NCBI RefSeq assembly: GCF_018320785.1 | Contig: NC_054875.1 | Span: 31,811,157 to 31,875,156, forward strand | DNA from: Cheilinus undulatus | Lineage: Eukaryota > Chordata > Actinopteri > Labriformes > Labridae | Direction: 5' to 3' | Length of the DNA: 64,000 bases | Shown here: in pieces, positions 24,290 through 35,153 of the stretch | How the letters are laid out: every line of letters starts with the position of its first letter | Position numbering within the stretch: the first letter of the stretch is position 1 | Translations under genes and position numbers: made by a program | Notes under the pieces: generated by a model | The model's database searches: none | What the model was told of the DNA's origin: nothing | Seen by the model: the letters and a program-made list of their open reading frames with translations, nothing else

Positions 24290-24770
24290 AATTCATTAAG
24301 TAAGTCCCTGGATTCTCACAGAGCCTGGGCTTGTATCTGGATTTCAAGCCCCGTGATATCAAAGCAAGTTCACAGCTCAGTTACAGTTAGCTATGTGGCT
24401 AGTTGTGCCGCTTAGCGTGTGGCTAGTAGTTGTAGCGCAGGCTCAGCTGTATATTTTCCGCTGTGTGCACGTATCCCAACTTCCACAGTTCAAGTCTGTC
24501 GTCTCGGATACTGTGCCCAAAACGATTCAAGTCCTGGTAGCGCTATTCAAGTTTGAACGTTTTTCTTCACCGAGGGGACCTCTCGTATCCTCAATATTTC
24601 TATCCTTGGTCGCCTTTTACTTTGTCTTAATTATTCCAGAGAGAGAGAGAGCCCTCCTCAGTTACGTTAAAGCCCTGTATACTTCCCCAATGGCTGCTCC
24701 ATCCGGGCTTCGAGCCGCGGCTGTAGTTCACCTCCCTCCCCGCGGGGTGGCAAAAGTTTAAGAGCATCGG
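24290..24770 (-). promoter_or_regulatory. ythdf1: ythdf1 5' region and probable promoter
   Basis: This stretch lies directly upstream of the ythdf1 start. It is GC-richer than its surroundings, with CpGs clustered near 24,700-24,750 (CCGCGGCTG, CCCCGCGGGG), and it has no clear TATA box. A plus-strand ORF of 122 codons crosses it (24393-24761) but has no recognisable domain. Transcription start sites cannot be placed from sequence alone. Confidence 0.45.
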
Positions 24771-26382
24771 TAAGTGAACATAAATAATGTCTATATTTTA
24801 ATTAATACAAAGAAAACCAAGAACCCAACCCTTTAACACTGACACGAATGTCCAACTACCCATTTTTAGATTATTGACCCGTGTGATTTTGGTGTTTGGA
24901 GTCTCTTTGGGAGTAAACAAGGCCAGGCGGCTGTCAGCAGACTCCGGTGTTTTTCTGCAGGGCCAAAAAGATCTGACACAGTTTAATTGCGGCAATTTTC
25001 ACGTGAGACTTACTGGGGCATGATTTAAAATGACAAAGTGATCTTAGTGTTTGCAAAAAAACATCCAAGACATAAGTCAAATGTAGGTCCTTCTTGCATT
25101 AAGCTGGTGGCGCTGAAACACAGTATTAGTAGAAATGTAGTTTGTATAGGTTTAAATTTATATTTATTCTAATGAAGTGTTCACTTTCTTTTAGTAGTCT
25201 ACAACATAAAATGCACAAACATAGTTATTTTTGTTCTCCCCTCACATGTTCTGGTCTAGTTTGACCTGCAGTAAATACAGAGGTTATTTACTGCCTCTTC
25301 GCCACCAGGGGGAAGCAAAGCCGCACTAACAATTCTACTAAACTCCGTCAAAGATCAACCTATGGTCCACGAGATTAAAGCCTTTATTTTTAAAATTTCA
25401 AGACATAAATCTGACAGAACATGGCATTTCTTGTATATGGGATATTGACTTGGGATTATTGATTATTGTGTTTATATAATTGAAAACAATACTGTAAAGG
25501 GGGCATGCAGAGCCATTTCGCACTGGAACCTCTTGTTTGATGGATTATGTTAAAAAATTTCATCAAGTAAAGCAACTGTCTAAATCTAACAAATCGAGGT
25601 TCACAGGGCAATGCCCACAAACTCCTAAAAGAAAGACTTATCAATTATAGAAAAAAAGATCCACTTTTGTGCCAGTGTGTCTTTGAAAAGCATTGGTGGA
25701 TAAAGTACAAGATTGTTGTACCCAAGTATGGTTACTTTGGTTAAATTTTATTTAAGTCAAAGTACTGGTCTATTAATCTACTCAAGTAAGAGTCAAAAGT
25801 CTTCAGGTTAAAGTTTACTTTAAGTGCTGAGGACTGAGGTGCTACAGACAAGTTGTTCAGTTAAAATATTGACTTTCCTTATTGGCAAGAACAACAAGTG
25901 CATAGATCTCCAACCATGTTGCTAAGGGTAAGTCACACCTTTATAATAAAGTAAAATATACAACAAAAGTGACAATGTTAATTGAACTCACATAGTGTGA
26001 AAAACTTTCAAAGTGTCCATATTGGTCCATGTTACATGTAGTTAACTATCCATTGGTCTTAAACTGTGTAATATCCCTTTAAAGGTCATAGTTGTTGGTA
26101 GGCCATGAGATGCTTCCAAAATGCGTGAAGCAGTTGTAGGTGGAGCTACATGGCATGTTCAGGCTCTCATTCATTCAAGCATCAATGAGCATACATTCTG
26201 GCATTTGGTGGCTTTTCTGGAAAGTAGTCTCCTGTAGGCCACTGAGCAGGCCCCCCACAGCTGATCACATTATTTCAACTGGTGTGCTGCACTCACCTTC
26301 AGTGCGCGCTCCACTATGGACCGCATAAGGGGTGACTGGCACAGGACAAGAAAGGAGAGGAAAACCTACATGCCAGAAAACC
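24771..26382. other. Intergenic stretch between ythdf1 and birc7
   Basis: AT-rich noncoding DNA, with no gene recognised. From about 25,691 there is a hAT-like end CATTGGTGGATAAAGTACAA followed by an AAGTACT-rich segment to about 25,840. Any birc7 promoter and 5' untranslated exon should lie here, but I cannot place them. Confidence 0.5.
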
Positions 26383-26872
26383 ATGGATGACAGGAGTACC
26401 ATGCTGCACATCCTCGAGGAACCCCAGATGAGGAAGGAAGGGGAGAGGATTCAAACTTTTCACAACTGGCCAGCAGATGCTCCTGTAACATCTGGAGAGC
26501 TGGCCAAAGCAGGTTTCTTCTTCCTCGGTTCTGGGGATAAGGTCCAGTGTTTCTGCTGCGGAGGGATTTTAAGATGTTGGGTCCATGGGGACAGCCCAGC
26601 TGAAGAGCACAAGAAGCATTTCCCCACTTGTAGTTTTATTCTAGGTCAAGCTGTGGGAAATATTCCACTTCAAACCGGATCCTCCGACTCTGTTGACGGC
26701 CAGCTGTTGAGTCAGCTCCAGAGGATGACTATGGATGATCAGGGGACAGCTGGACAAGCCGTATACCCAGAAATGGATGCAGAGGATTCCCGGCTTACCA
26801 CTTTTCACAACTGGCCTACAGAGGCCTCGGTCCAGCCGGATGTTCTCGCAAGAGCTGGATTTTTCTACACAG
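26383..26872 (+). CDS. birc7: birc7 coding exon 1 (BIR1 and start of BIR2)
   Basis: Starts [14 protein letters not shown], then BIR1 with [15 protein letters not shown] and EHKKHFPTC, a linker, and the first half of BIR2 up to ARAGFFYT plus one base before donor GTGCTTAT. The reading frame stays open 17 codons upstream without an ATG, so 26383 is the first usable start. Confidence 0.92.
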
Positions 26873-29800
26873 GTGCTTATTGTGTCATTGCAATGCTTTT
26901 GAGTATATTTCAGTCAAATATTCAGCACTGACCTAGTCCCTGCTAGAGTGACCTGTCTTTGTGAGAGTTCATGGTTCAATTGAGTTGCTGACTCATGATA
27001 TTGTGAACAGAACGACCTGGACAAAGCTGGGGCTGCTAAAGAAGCAGGACCCACAGCTTCAGGCAGCACACAGGCCGTAAGCACAATATTAAAGCTTGTA
27101 TGAAATCATCTTCTCAGGATTAGTTGTAATGACCGGAAGTTGTTACATGACCATGATTAACTTTTCGTTCTGTTAAAATGAGATATGAAAAAGTTAAACT
27201 GATACATACATACCTAAAGAAGACAAAGGTCAGTGGTGAGGAGTGCAAAAGATCCTGAAAAACATGACAATAAATGGGTTAGTTTACATGTTGTTTACAC
27301 AGTTTATATAACAAACTAGTGTGCATAGATTTATGACAGACAAGGAGATTTTATTAACATGACTAAACATATCCATAAAACCAAGTAAAATAACAGTTGC
27401 TAGAGCAGATATTTCTGGGAAAGAAGGCTCATTTCTAACATGATATTTTTGTCATTTTCCATAATGATTTTGTCCTGTGCATGTGACGTCATGTTAAAAA
27501 AAACACATTCTGTGTTCTTTTAACAATCAAATGTTTTGATCACTAAAATTAATTGCTGTGGAAAATGTTGATTTAGGTAGTTTATCACTTTGTCTGCCAT
27601 GTATCAGAAGCAGTTTTAGCAGAGGTGGAAATGAAGTAATTACATTTACTCAGATTACTCTAATTGAGTAGTTTTTTTGGGGTGTAGTTGTACTTCTTAG
27701 TAATTTTGAAATATGTACTTTTACTTAAGTAAGTTTTAACTAAAGAGTGATTTAACATCACATCCCAAACAGCTGATGCCTAGTGGGATTCTTTTGGTCA
27801 TTGTCCCAGTGGATTGTTGGCACCATGAGTGAAGCTATCGACTGATTTGGAGCTCCCTCTTGTGACTTTAGGTGGGACACATGGAGCATATTCTTCATCA
27901 GGATTAAATGCCTTGCTATGAGGTTGACTCTCTGCTTTGTTCTTGCTAGAGGAGACCCACATTGACACAGATTTTCAAGGGTTGCTGCAGCTCTGTCATA
28001 CTGTAAAATGTTTCCTTCTCCCAAATCTGTAGTTAAACTTTATGTAGTGTGGAACATATAGATAATTTTGAAGTGTGGAATTAAACTCTATATTAGTTTA
28101 ATTTACAGTCAATTTAGCTGTGTATTTAACTTTATTATAGAGGTGTGAATTTACCCCCCAAAAAAATGAAAAACAGTAGCACATAGTCAGAGAATGACTC
28201 GACATCACATCCCGAAAACAGCTGTTGCATTTACTTTATTATAGAGGTGTGACCTGTCCAACCAGGTTGGGGATCAATATTCTGATGTTATTGCCAGTAA
28301 GGAAAGTTCATATTTTACTGCACAGCTCCTCAGAAGCTACTGAGGCTGGGCTATTGTAATATGTCCTCATGCAATTTACAAATTGCAGAAGTTGTTTCAT
28401 GTAATTCTTTTGCTGCAGAGACATTATGCTCTACATTAGTGGTTCTCACCTGATGGTTTGGGACCTAAAAGTGGGTCTGTTTTCAGTGGGTCGCAAACTA
28501 GTTCTCGAAGAAAATAAGACTAATATCTAGAAGTCCCAGGCTGATGTGTGTCCCTGTACTTTATTTTACTCTTCTCTGGACAAGGAATAAATTCTGTTTT
28601 GTTTTGGGGGGGGGGTTGAGATCTTGTCTTAAAGGTCACTTTTTTTTGAACTTTTAAGACAAGCTGATAAATTATTTGTCTCAAAGGTCTCCAAAACATG
28701 CCTGTGAAGTTTGTTGCTGAAAAAACATTCCAGTATTGAATTATTGTATGTCTAAAAACCCCTCTGTTTCAGCCCTGGTCAGAAGGAGCTGTTTCTGTGT
28801 CTGTGGCTTTAAATGTTGCTGAGCTGTCTGACTCCGCCCCTCTCAGGAAATGGATGTGGCTTAATGGATATGGCTCTCCTGATCCTCCTGGGCGGAACTT
28901 TCTTCCAAGAGGGTGGGCCAACTGAACCTGGGGGCGGTGCTAACTCCCCACATGACATCATCAGGGAAAATCTGAGAAAGGCCAGGGGCACATATTTTTG
29001 TTAGAAAAACCTGAGACAGTGTATTTTACATAATATGTGACCTTTAAGTATCATGTTATCACGGATGGAAATATCTTCAAGCAAGTTTGTTTTCCTATAA
29101 TGATGTTTTAATTTCTTGAGACCTTTAAAAAATTAGATGATAAGCAAAACAGACTGAAATTAAATGTTTGCATGCCTGTCTCTTTGTTTAGTTATATGTT
29201 TTGTCTATTCCAAGCCCCAACATGCAACTTTTTTATTACATTAATGTAAAAAAATTCAGAAATTTGGGTCACAGTTGACAATACAGGGTCCTGTGGTTGG
29301 ACCAGTTTAGAACAAAGATTGAAGCATCAACTTTTTATAGAATAGTTTGGGAATCTTCCTTTTTTTTAATTGTGCAAATGTTTATTTTGTTTTTTGTTTT
29401 AATGTTTATTTAAAATGTAAATGACATAAATATGATTACTTACTATTCAATACAGCAATTAACGTTGCATCTGCAATATGAGTCAAAATAATCGGATAGA
29501 TATATTTTTTAAAATTGTTCAGCCTTAGTTTTACAAATAAACAAATCAGTAAATTGTTATAACTATTTTAAAGCTCCTCTCAGGGGCTCTACGTTTATGT
29601 GATGCTTTAAAGCAGATGCAGCTCTATTCACAGGCTGTATTTATTGTATATGTTAACTTGTACGTCTGTTTAGGATAGCAGGAGTGCTATGAGTCATGTT
29701 CATATGTACAGCTGTTCTACTCATTGCAGTCATTTACATCCTGACAGGTCATGGTGACAACGTCAAGTGCTTCTACTGTGACGGAGGGCTGAGGAACTGG

Positions 29801-32279
29801 GAGCCAGGGGACGACCCCTGGCAGGAACATGCCAAGTGGTTTCCACGGTAACAGCAGGGATTGTCACAAGGAATAAAAAGACATCAGTGGCATTTATTTA
29901 TTCTACAATATAAACAAAAATGAAGGGTTGAGATATTGTTCCACATTCTGTATCAGATTGTAAACAAGCACGTCTCTGTTTCTCAGATGTGAGTTTTTAA
30001 TCCAGTCGAGAGGACAGGAGTATATCAGCAACATCCAGGATGCTCACTTCCATCTGGGTGAGACTGTGGTGAGAGCCTTTCATCCCTATTATCTGCTCAG
30101 AATACAATCTGTTTGGCACATCATAATCGCACGCTGATAAATGACAGTTGTGACACTCTGCTTCACACAGAAGCGTTCATGACTTTTCACGGTGAATATG
30201 AAATCTGATTCCAGGGTGGATCGCAAAGCACCATGGGTAGAGATATCAGCTCAAGAAATGGTAAGTCAGAAAACTGAAACAAGATGCATACACCATGAAC
30301 TCAGTCGACTTGAATACTTAAAAAAAGAAACTGATAACTTAAGAATTAAATTATGAAAACATTATTTTTCTAAGAGTATTTAAGTATTTTTTAATGCTTT
30401 GATTTTGATAGAATCAGTAGCATCTTTATTATGGGCAGGTACGATAGGATGAGGAAGGTGATTTTTTTTTTTTTTTTTTTTTTTACCAGGAAAGCAGTCA
30501 GGAGTGTGCCATGAGAGTAAAAGAAAAACTTGTTAATCAAACACTAAAGAAACTACTTTTTTTGCTTGGACAATGACATTTCTGATATTATGTAAGACCC
30601 ACCATCCCTGAACCACAGTGATCAATTGATTTGAGTTTCGTGTTTGTTTGTCAATTGACAAAAGCAAAATGCTGCGACATACAGTCATGCACATAAGTTT
30701 TAGGCATGTGGGGTGCCAAAGATTCATCACAGGACTTGATTTGCCACAAACCAGGGCTGTAGTTTGGGGGGCAGAGTCAAGCTCAGCATGTCAACACATG
30801 GGACTCTGGGCAACCCTACTACCCGCCCAGATGGTACTCTAGGTCATGTTTACTTGCCACATCCACCACTTGTGCCTTAAAAGTGTGGACTTTATTTTCC
30901 AACAGATTATTTTTCCATGCCCTCGGTAGTAATGCAAGGACATCCAGAGCATGACTGAGGATGTGTCAATCCTCCTTTCTGCCTAATGGTGCCCTCAAGC
31001 GGCTTACTCGCCACATCCACGCCTTACCTTAGCCTAAATTTTTGACCCAAACATGCCTAAAAGTTCTGCACAGCACTGTATCTGGATACAAAATACAGCA
31101 ACCTGTTGATTCAATGATTCTGATGTCAGCCCGGGTGAAATATTTGGCTTCACTTTAAAAGAAATAGTCAAACTCATCACTGAACCAACTCCTTGGAAGA
31201 AAGCAAGCCCATCACTTTACTTTGCAAGTCTGCAGAAAATGAAATAAGAGCATGCTCAATTACCTGAGCTAATGTTTGCATAAGATTGGAGTAATTAATG
31301 ATCGCTGCTCATGGTGGCATTGAAGTCATGAGAGAGCAATTATACCTTTGAATAAAGAAATTGCAATTATGAATTTCAGCAGATTAACAGAAGATGTCTG
31401 AGGCTTAAAATGTTAATATGAGTTAGGAAACAATGGAGGCAATGTTCTCAATTATGGGATAGATTGTCCCTGTTTTGTCAAAACCAAAAGCCGTCCAATT
31501 TGTCTCTTTCCACTGGTCTGGTCTCCTCACATCCTCCCTTCCCTAATCTCTCAGATATGGTCGGAGGTCTGGCAGCCTCCTCAGCCATGCTGTCTCCCGT
31601 GGTGCAGACGGTGCTGCAGATGGGCTTTGAAGCCAGTCTGGTGGAGAGTTTGGTCCAGACTAAGTACCTGCTGACAGGCCAGCACTACACCTCTGTGTCA
31701 GACCTGGTCACTGATGTGCTGCAGGCGGAACATGAGGATGGAGAGAGGGGCCTGCAAAGCAGAGGTACCATTGTCAATTTTCAACACTTTGCCATTTTAT
31801 TTCTTTTTGGGTTATTTTCAACATATGGGCATTTTTTTTCCTTTAGAGACAGAGTTGAGGCAGGGATCCAGTTCAGGAAATATGAGAACACAAACAACCA
31901 TCAGAGAGAGAGGTCAGGAAAAAGTATCTTTTTTTGCTTGGATTAACTTTTTTAAACCAACCGAATCTGCTTATATGCGATTGCCCTTTCCTGAAGCGCA
32001 GATGCTTTACACACAACGGTTAGTTTGTACGTAGTGCCAGAGTGTACTGATGTGTCTGTGTGCATGGTTTCTCCATCAATGAAAGACCCCAGCCCAGAGG
32101 AGCTGCTGAGGCAGCTGCAGGAGGAGAGGACGTGCAAAGTGTGCATGGACAAGCTGGTGTCCATCGTCTTCATCCCCTGTGGACATCTGGTGGTGTGTGG
32201 AGACTGTGCCGCCAGCCTGCGCCACTGCCCCATCTGCAGAGCTGTGATCAGAGGCAGCGTGCGAGCTTTTATGTCCTGA
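26383..32279 (+). CDS. birc7: Inhibitor of apoptosis protein Birc7 (livin-like), seven coding exons
   Basis: IAP family E3 ubiquitin ligase that restrains caspases and binds SMAC-type motifs. Coding exons: 26383-26872, 29748-29847, 29987-30068, 30215-30260, 31555-31764, 31847-31912 and 32086-32279. All phases agree, giving 395 residues. BIR1 covers about residues 22-88 with zinc ligands C56, C59, H76 and C83; BIR2 about 137-205 with C171, C174, H191 and C198. A UBA-like helical domain lies near 252-300. The C-terminal RING has C348, C351, C363, H365, C369, C372, C379 and C382 and ends AFMS. The ATG at 26383 has the context ACCATGG. Human livin, as I recall it, has one BIR plus RING; the neighbours ythdf1 and nkain4 support birc7 over xiap. 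Confidence 0.9.
27620..27750. mobile_element. hAT-like repeat fragment in birc7 intron 1
   Basis: Starts CAGAGGTGGAAATGAAGTAA and continues with ACTTAAGTA-type segments characteristic of a fish hAT-like repeat. An inverted, clearly related copy lies at about 34,650-34,803. The right boundary is uncertain. Confidence 0.5.
28434..28520. mobile_element. hAT-like end fragment
   Basis: The segment ATTAGTGGTTCTCACCTGAT, followed by GGTTTGGGACC and GTGGGTC, resembles the end of hAT MITEs whose termini read AGTGGTTCTCAA. A matching right end was not found, so this is probably a fragment. Confidence 0.35.
28633..29043. mobile_element. Non-autonomous DNA element flanked by TTAA
   Basis: The ends AGGTCAC (28633) and GTGACCT (to 29043) are inverted, and each is flanked directly by TTAA. 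A 4-bp TTAA duplication is the mark of piggyBac-type insertion, although seven bases of inverted repeat is short. The interior is more GC-rich than its surroundings and has no coding signature; overlapping 60-63-codon ORFs at 28809-29004 look accidental. I recall similar interspersed sequence in other fish. Confidence 0.45.
29748..29847 (+). CDS. birc7: birc7 coding exon 2 (BIR2 zinc core)
   Basis: Acceptor CATCCTGACAG, then 100 nt coding [18 protein letters not shown] and EHAKWFP, then a GTAACAG donor. This is the zinc-binding and motif-binding groove of BIR2. Confidence 0.93.
29987..30068 (+). CDS. birc7: birc7 coding exon 3
   Basis: Acceptor GTTTCTCAG, 82 nt starting with the last BIR2 zinc ligand ([13 protein letters not shown]) and ending GETV, then a GTGAGAG donor, phase 0. 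Confidence 0.9.
30215..30260 (+). CDS. birc7: birc7 coding exon 4 (linker)
   Basis: 46 nt between GATTCCAG and GTAAGTC, coding [15 protein letters not shown] plus one base. It is a short polar linker; its phase matches both neighbours. Confidence 0.75.
31555..31764 (+). CDS. birc7: birc7 coding exon 5 (UBA-like domain)
   Basis: 210 nt after a pyrimidine-rich AATCTCTCAG acceptor. It codes [20 protein letters not shown] followed by [20 protein letters not shown], which has the MGF motif and helical spacing of the ubiquitin-binding UBA domain of XIAP and cIAPs. The donor is GTACCATT. Confidence 0.85.
31847..31912 (+). CDS. birc7: birc7 coding exon 6 (linker)
   Basis: 66 nt after TTTTCCTTTAG, coding [18 protein letters not shown] and then IRER, with a weak-looking donor GTCAGGAA. 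Its phase matches both neighbours. This is the least certain exon of the gene. Confidence 0.6.
32086..32279 (+). CDS. birc7: birc7 last coding exon (RING)
   Basis: Codes [17 protein letters not shown] and the C3HC4 RING ([22 protein letters not shown]), ending RAFMS and TGA. The acceptor AATGAAAG at 32085 is assumed. An alternative acceptor TGCCAG at 32040 is also in frame and would add 15 residues. Confidence 0.88.
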
Positions 32280-32361
32280 GGCTGCAAAGAGAAGACACTG
32301 ACATACAGCTGTTGCAGGAGTGGCCTTTGGTTTTCCTCTTAACTTCCTCTCCCATGTAATT

Positions 32362-32372
32362 ACAAAATAAAA
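32362..32372 (+). terminator. birc7: birc7 poly(A) signal
   Basis: AATAAA, in ACAAAATAAAATTAAAATAA, lies about 90 bp after the birc7 stop codon on the same strand. A short 3'UTR is expected. Confidence 0.6.
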
Positions 32373-32650
32373 TTAAAATAACTTCTGCTGGATGTTTTTA
32401 TAGTGTACTGATATTTTTCTACAACCCTGTTTCCAAAAACGTTGGAACACAATGTAAGATAAAAATGTAAGTAGGAAGTGATTTGCTGATGCTCTTCAAA
32501 GCCTTTGCATCAAAAAAAGTTCTCACTTTCAGGATTTAGTGCAACAAGCGCACTAGCCAGCTGTGAGTTGGGCTCGCAGAATCTTTAATCTATTTCTCCT
32601 AGGACCTTATCAATAGTACGGAAATACTATTGCATGTATTACATTTACTA

Positions 32651-33498
32651 ATACACATATGGACAAAAGTTTTCAGCTGTCTAACCATTACACTAACCAC
32701 CATTACAAACTGTAATGGAGTGTTTCTGTGGGAATTTGTGTCCATTCATCCTCTAGAGCTTTTATGAGGCCAGGCACTGATTTTGGACAAGAAGGCCTGG
32801 CCCAAAATCTCCATTCCATTTCATTCCTAATGTACTTGGTGGTGTTGAAGTCAGGGCTCTGTGTGGGCCAGTCAAGTTCTTCCACACTGAACTCAAACCA
32901 TGTCTTCATAGTCCTTGCTTTGTGCACTGGAGCAAAGTCATGTTAGAATAAAAAAGGGCCTTCCCAAAACTGTTGCCACAAAGTTGGAAGCATAGCATTG
33001 TCCAAAATGTCTTGGTATGCTGAAGCATTAAGACTGGAATTCACTGAATAAGGGGCCTAACCCAAACCGTGAAAAACAGCCTATACCATTATCCACCCTC
33101 CAACAAACTTCACAGTTGGCACAATGCAGTCAGGCAGGTAATGTTTTCCAAGGCACCTTTTATGCACCATGCAGCTTTTAACGGCTTTTCAGCCTTGTAG
33201 CTGAGTTGCTGTTGTTCCTAAACGCTTCCTCTTGAATAATATCACTTACAGTCGACTGTGGAATATCCAGCAGGGATGAAATTTTACAAACCATCTTATG
33301 CAAAGGTGATATCCATCACAGTGCCACACTTGAAGTCTCCTAGCTCTTCAGAAAGATTATTTTGTATCACAGATGTTTGCAAATGGAGACTGCATGGCTA
33401 GATGCTTTTATTTTTTACACCTGTGGCAACAGGTCTGATTGAAACACCTTAATTCAATAATTGACAGGTTTGGCCATATACTTTTGTCCATATAGTGT
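32651..33498 (-). mobile_element. Decayed Tc1-like element, family with TATGGACAAAAGT ends
   Basis: The left end contains ATATGGACAAAAGT and the right end ACTTTTGTCCATATAGTGT, a short inverted repeat. On the minus strand the 32703-32927 frame reads LDWPTQSPDFN, the C-terminal catalytic block of Tc1 transposase, with the usual NPIE motif damaged. The N-terminal DNA-binding part is largely missing. Two more copies lie at 44,671-45,706 and 62,776-63,642. Confidence 0.75.
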
Positions 33499-33504
33499 TA
33501 AATT

Positions 33505-33575
33505 TCAGCAGCTGGGGATCGAACCTCCAACCTTCTAGTTGAGAGACGACCAACTCCACCAGCAATCAAAACTCA
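33505..33575 (-). repeat. tRNA-like SINE head
   Basis: On the minus strand GGAGGTTCGATCCCCAG resembles a tRNA B box, and TGGTGGAGTTGGTCGTC an A box about 35 bp upstream, as in tRNA-derived SINEs. The arms do not fold into a clean cloverleaf, so it is not called as a tRNA gene. Confidence 0.4.
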
Positions 33576-35153
33576 CATTGTTTTTTTTGTTGTTGTTGTT
33601 TTTATTTTCAATTTTCCCAACTTGTAGGAGACAGAACAAACTTAAAATGGCTAAATGCTGCATTAACGAGTGATCCTCACATTTAGCATGTATACCTTTT
33701 GCGACTGAATGATCCACACAATTAGTAAAAGATCACATTCTTTTATTAACAAACACCTATTTACAAGACACCAAAGCACAGTTCAGGATAAATAACATTA
33801 CACAATCAGGTCCCGTAGGGGTGACACAAACACAAAATACAAAAGAAAGAAATATATAAAAGAGATTTGTTTTCTGCTTTCCATACAAAGAAAATGAATA
33901 ATCTACAAACAGGTGGAACTTTGCAGTGGGACTAGCACACACATACACAACCGTAACAGCGTCAACTAACTCCACTTCCAGGGCTTCAGAGGAGGCTGTA
34001 TTGCACTCAGAGGAAGACTACATGGCATTTTTAGTAGCATTTACTACTAACACTGATAATGTTACAGTATGAGGTGCTCTGTGTTTATACTAACGCACAC
34101 ACCATTAGGCCTTTAAGAACGGTGTAAACTTTAAATGATAAAAACAATAATGACATTTTAATTATTGCATCTCGCCAACAGAGAGGTGACCAATCAAACC
34201 CAAAATAGCTCACTCTCATTATTCTGACATAAGCTGAGAAAAACGATCAGAAGATTTTCATGTTCATAACAGATCGTAACTGTTTATGTGGCAGTGAAGA
34301 ACTTTTCATATCACAAAGGAAAAACAACACCTTTAAGAGTATTTTTAGGTGCTGACAAGCAGACACAGTAGAAACAGAACTTTTTTCTTCTGATTAAAAT
34401 AAAGTAGACAGACATTTTCAAACTCACCACTTTAGACAAAGCATACAGAGGAATACAGAAAACATCCTGGATTTATGTGCAGTGGCTACCAAAGATCTTT
34501 GTCTCATTTGTTTTGACAATGACTAGCTCTCCAGTGAAAAAGTACATACTCTTTTGGCGCGTTTCCTTCAAGTGGTCCAGTTTGGCATGGTTTTGGTTAC
34601 ATTTCCACAGACAGAGTTCGCAGTGAGGCTGATGGGAATTCTGGCTTCTTTTAGACAAAGGGGAAAAAGTACTTGATTATTTTACTCAAGTAAAAGTAGA
34701 GTTACTCTGGTTGAAACTTACTTAATGTATTAGTACAACTACCCAAAAAATTTACTCAATTACAGCAATTTGAGTAAACATAATTAGTTACTTTCCACCT
34801 CTGCTGTTAGAGATCTGAATTATTTGGCTCAGTGTTATTCTTTCAGCTCCAAAAAGGCTTTTCATTTGGTATAAGTCTGCCTTTTTATGTCTACTAAACA
34901 ACAACAAAAAACGTTAGAAAAAGGAAATTGTCCCCTTAAACAGGAACATTGGCCATTCACATAACAGAGCCAGCTCTTAAAAGCCGGCTAATTCTTGTAC
35001 AACACATCACTACAGCATGTAGTTTGTTTACCTGAATCAATTCAATCAGTACCAGTTTTAGTTCCTAAATGGCTAATCACCATTTCCTTTAAAAGCATCT
35101 TTATGACAAAATAAGGGAGAAAAGGTGTTCAGCTCTGCAGGCCTGCCTACAGA
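33576..35153. other. Noncoding stretch downstream of birc7
   Basis: No gene was recognised. A hAT-like fragment lies at 34,650-34,803. Near 33,735-33,745 a TTTTATT next to A-rich DNA could be a minus-strand poly(A) signal, but no exon can be linked to it. Confidence 0.4.
34650..34803. mobile_element. hAT-like repeat fragment, inverted copy
   Basis: Ends TTAGTTACTTTCCACCTCTG, the reverse complement of a CAGAGGTGGAAA-type terminus, and contains TACTCAAGTAAAAGTA. It is related to the fragment at 27,620 in opposite orientation. Confidence 0.5.

Noticed and set aside
24393-24761. 122-codon plus-strand ORF over the ythdf1 promoter
   Set aside because: The GC-rich promoter sequence is open by chance; no domain or splice partner was seen.
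31464-31554. Upstream part of the ORF containing the UBA-like exon
   Set aside because: It lies before a clear AATCTCTCAG acceptor, so it is intronic.
33505-33575. Functional tRNA gene on the minus strand
   Set aside because: A- and B-box-like segments are present, but the arms do not pair into a cloverleaf. A SINE head fits better.
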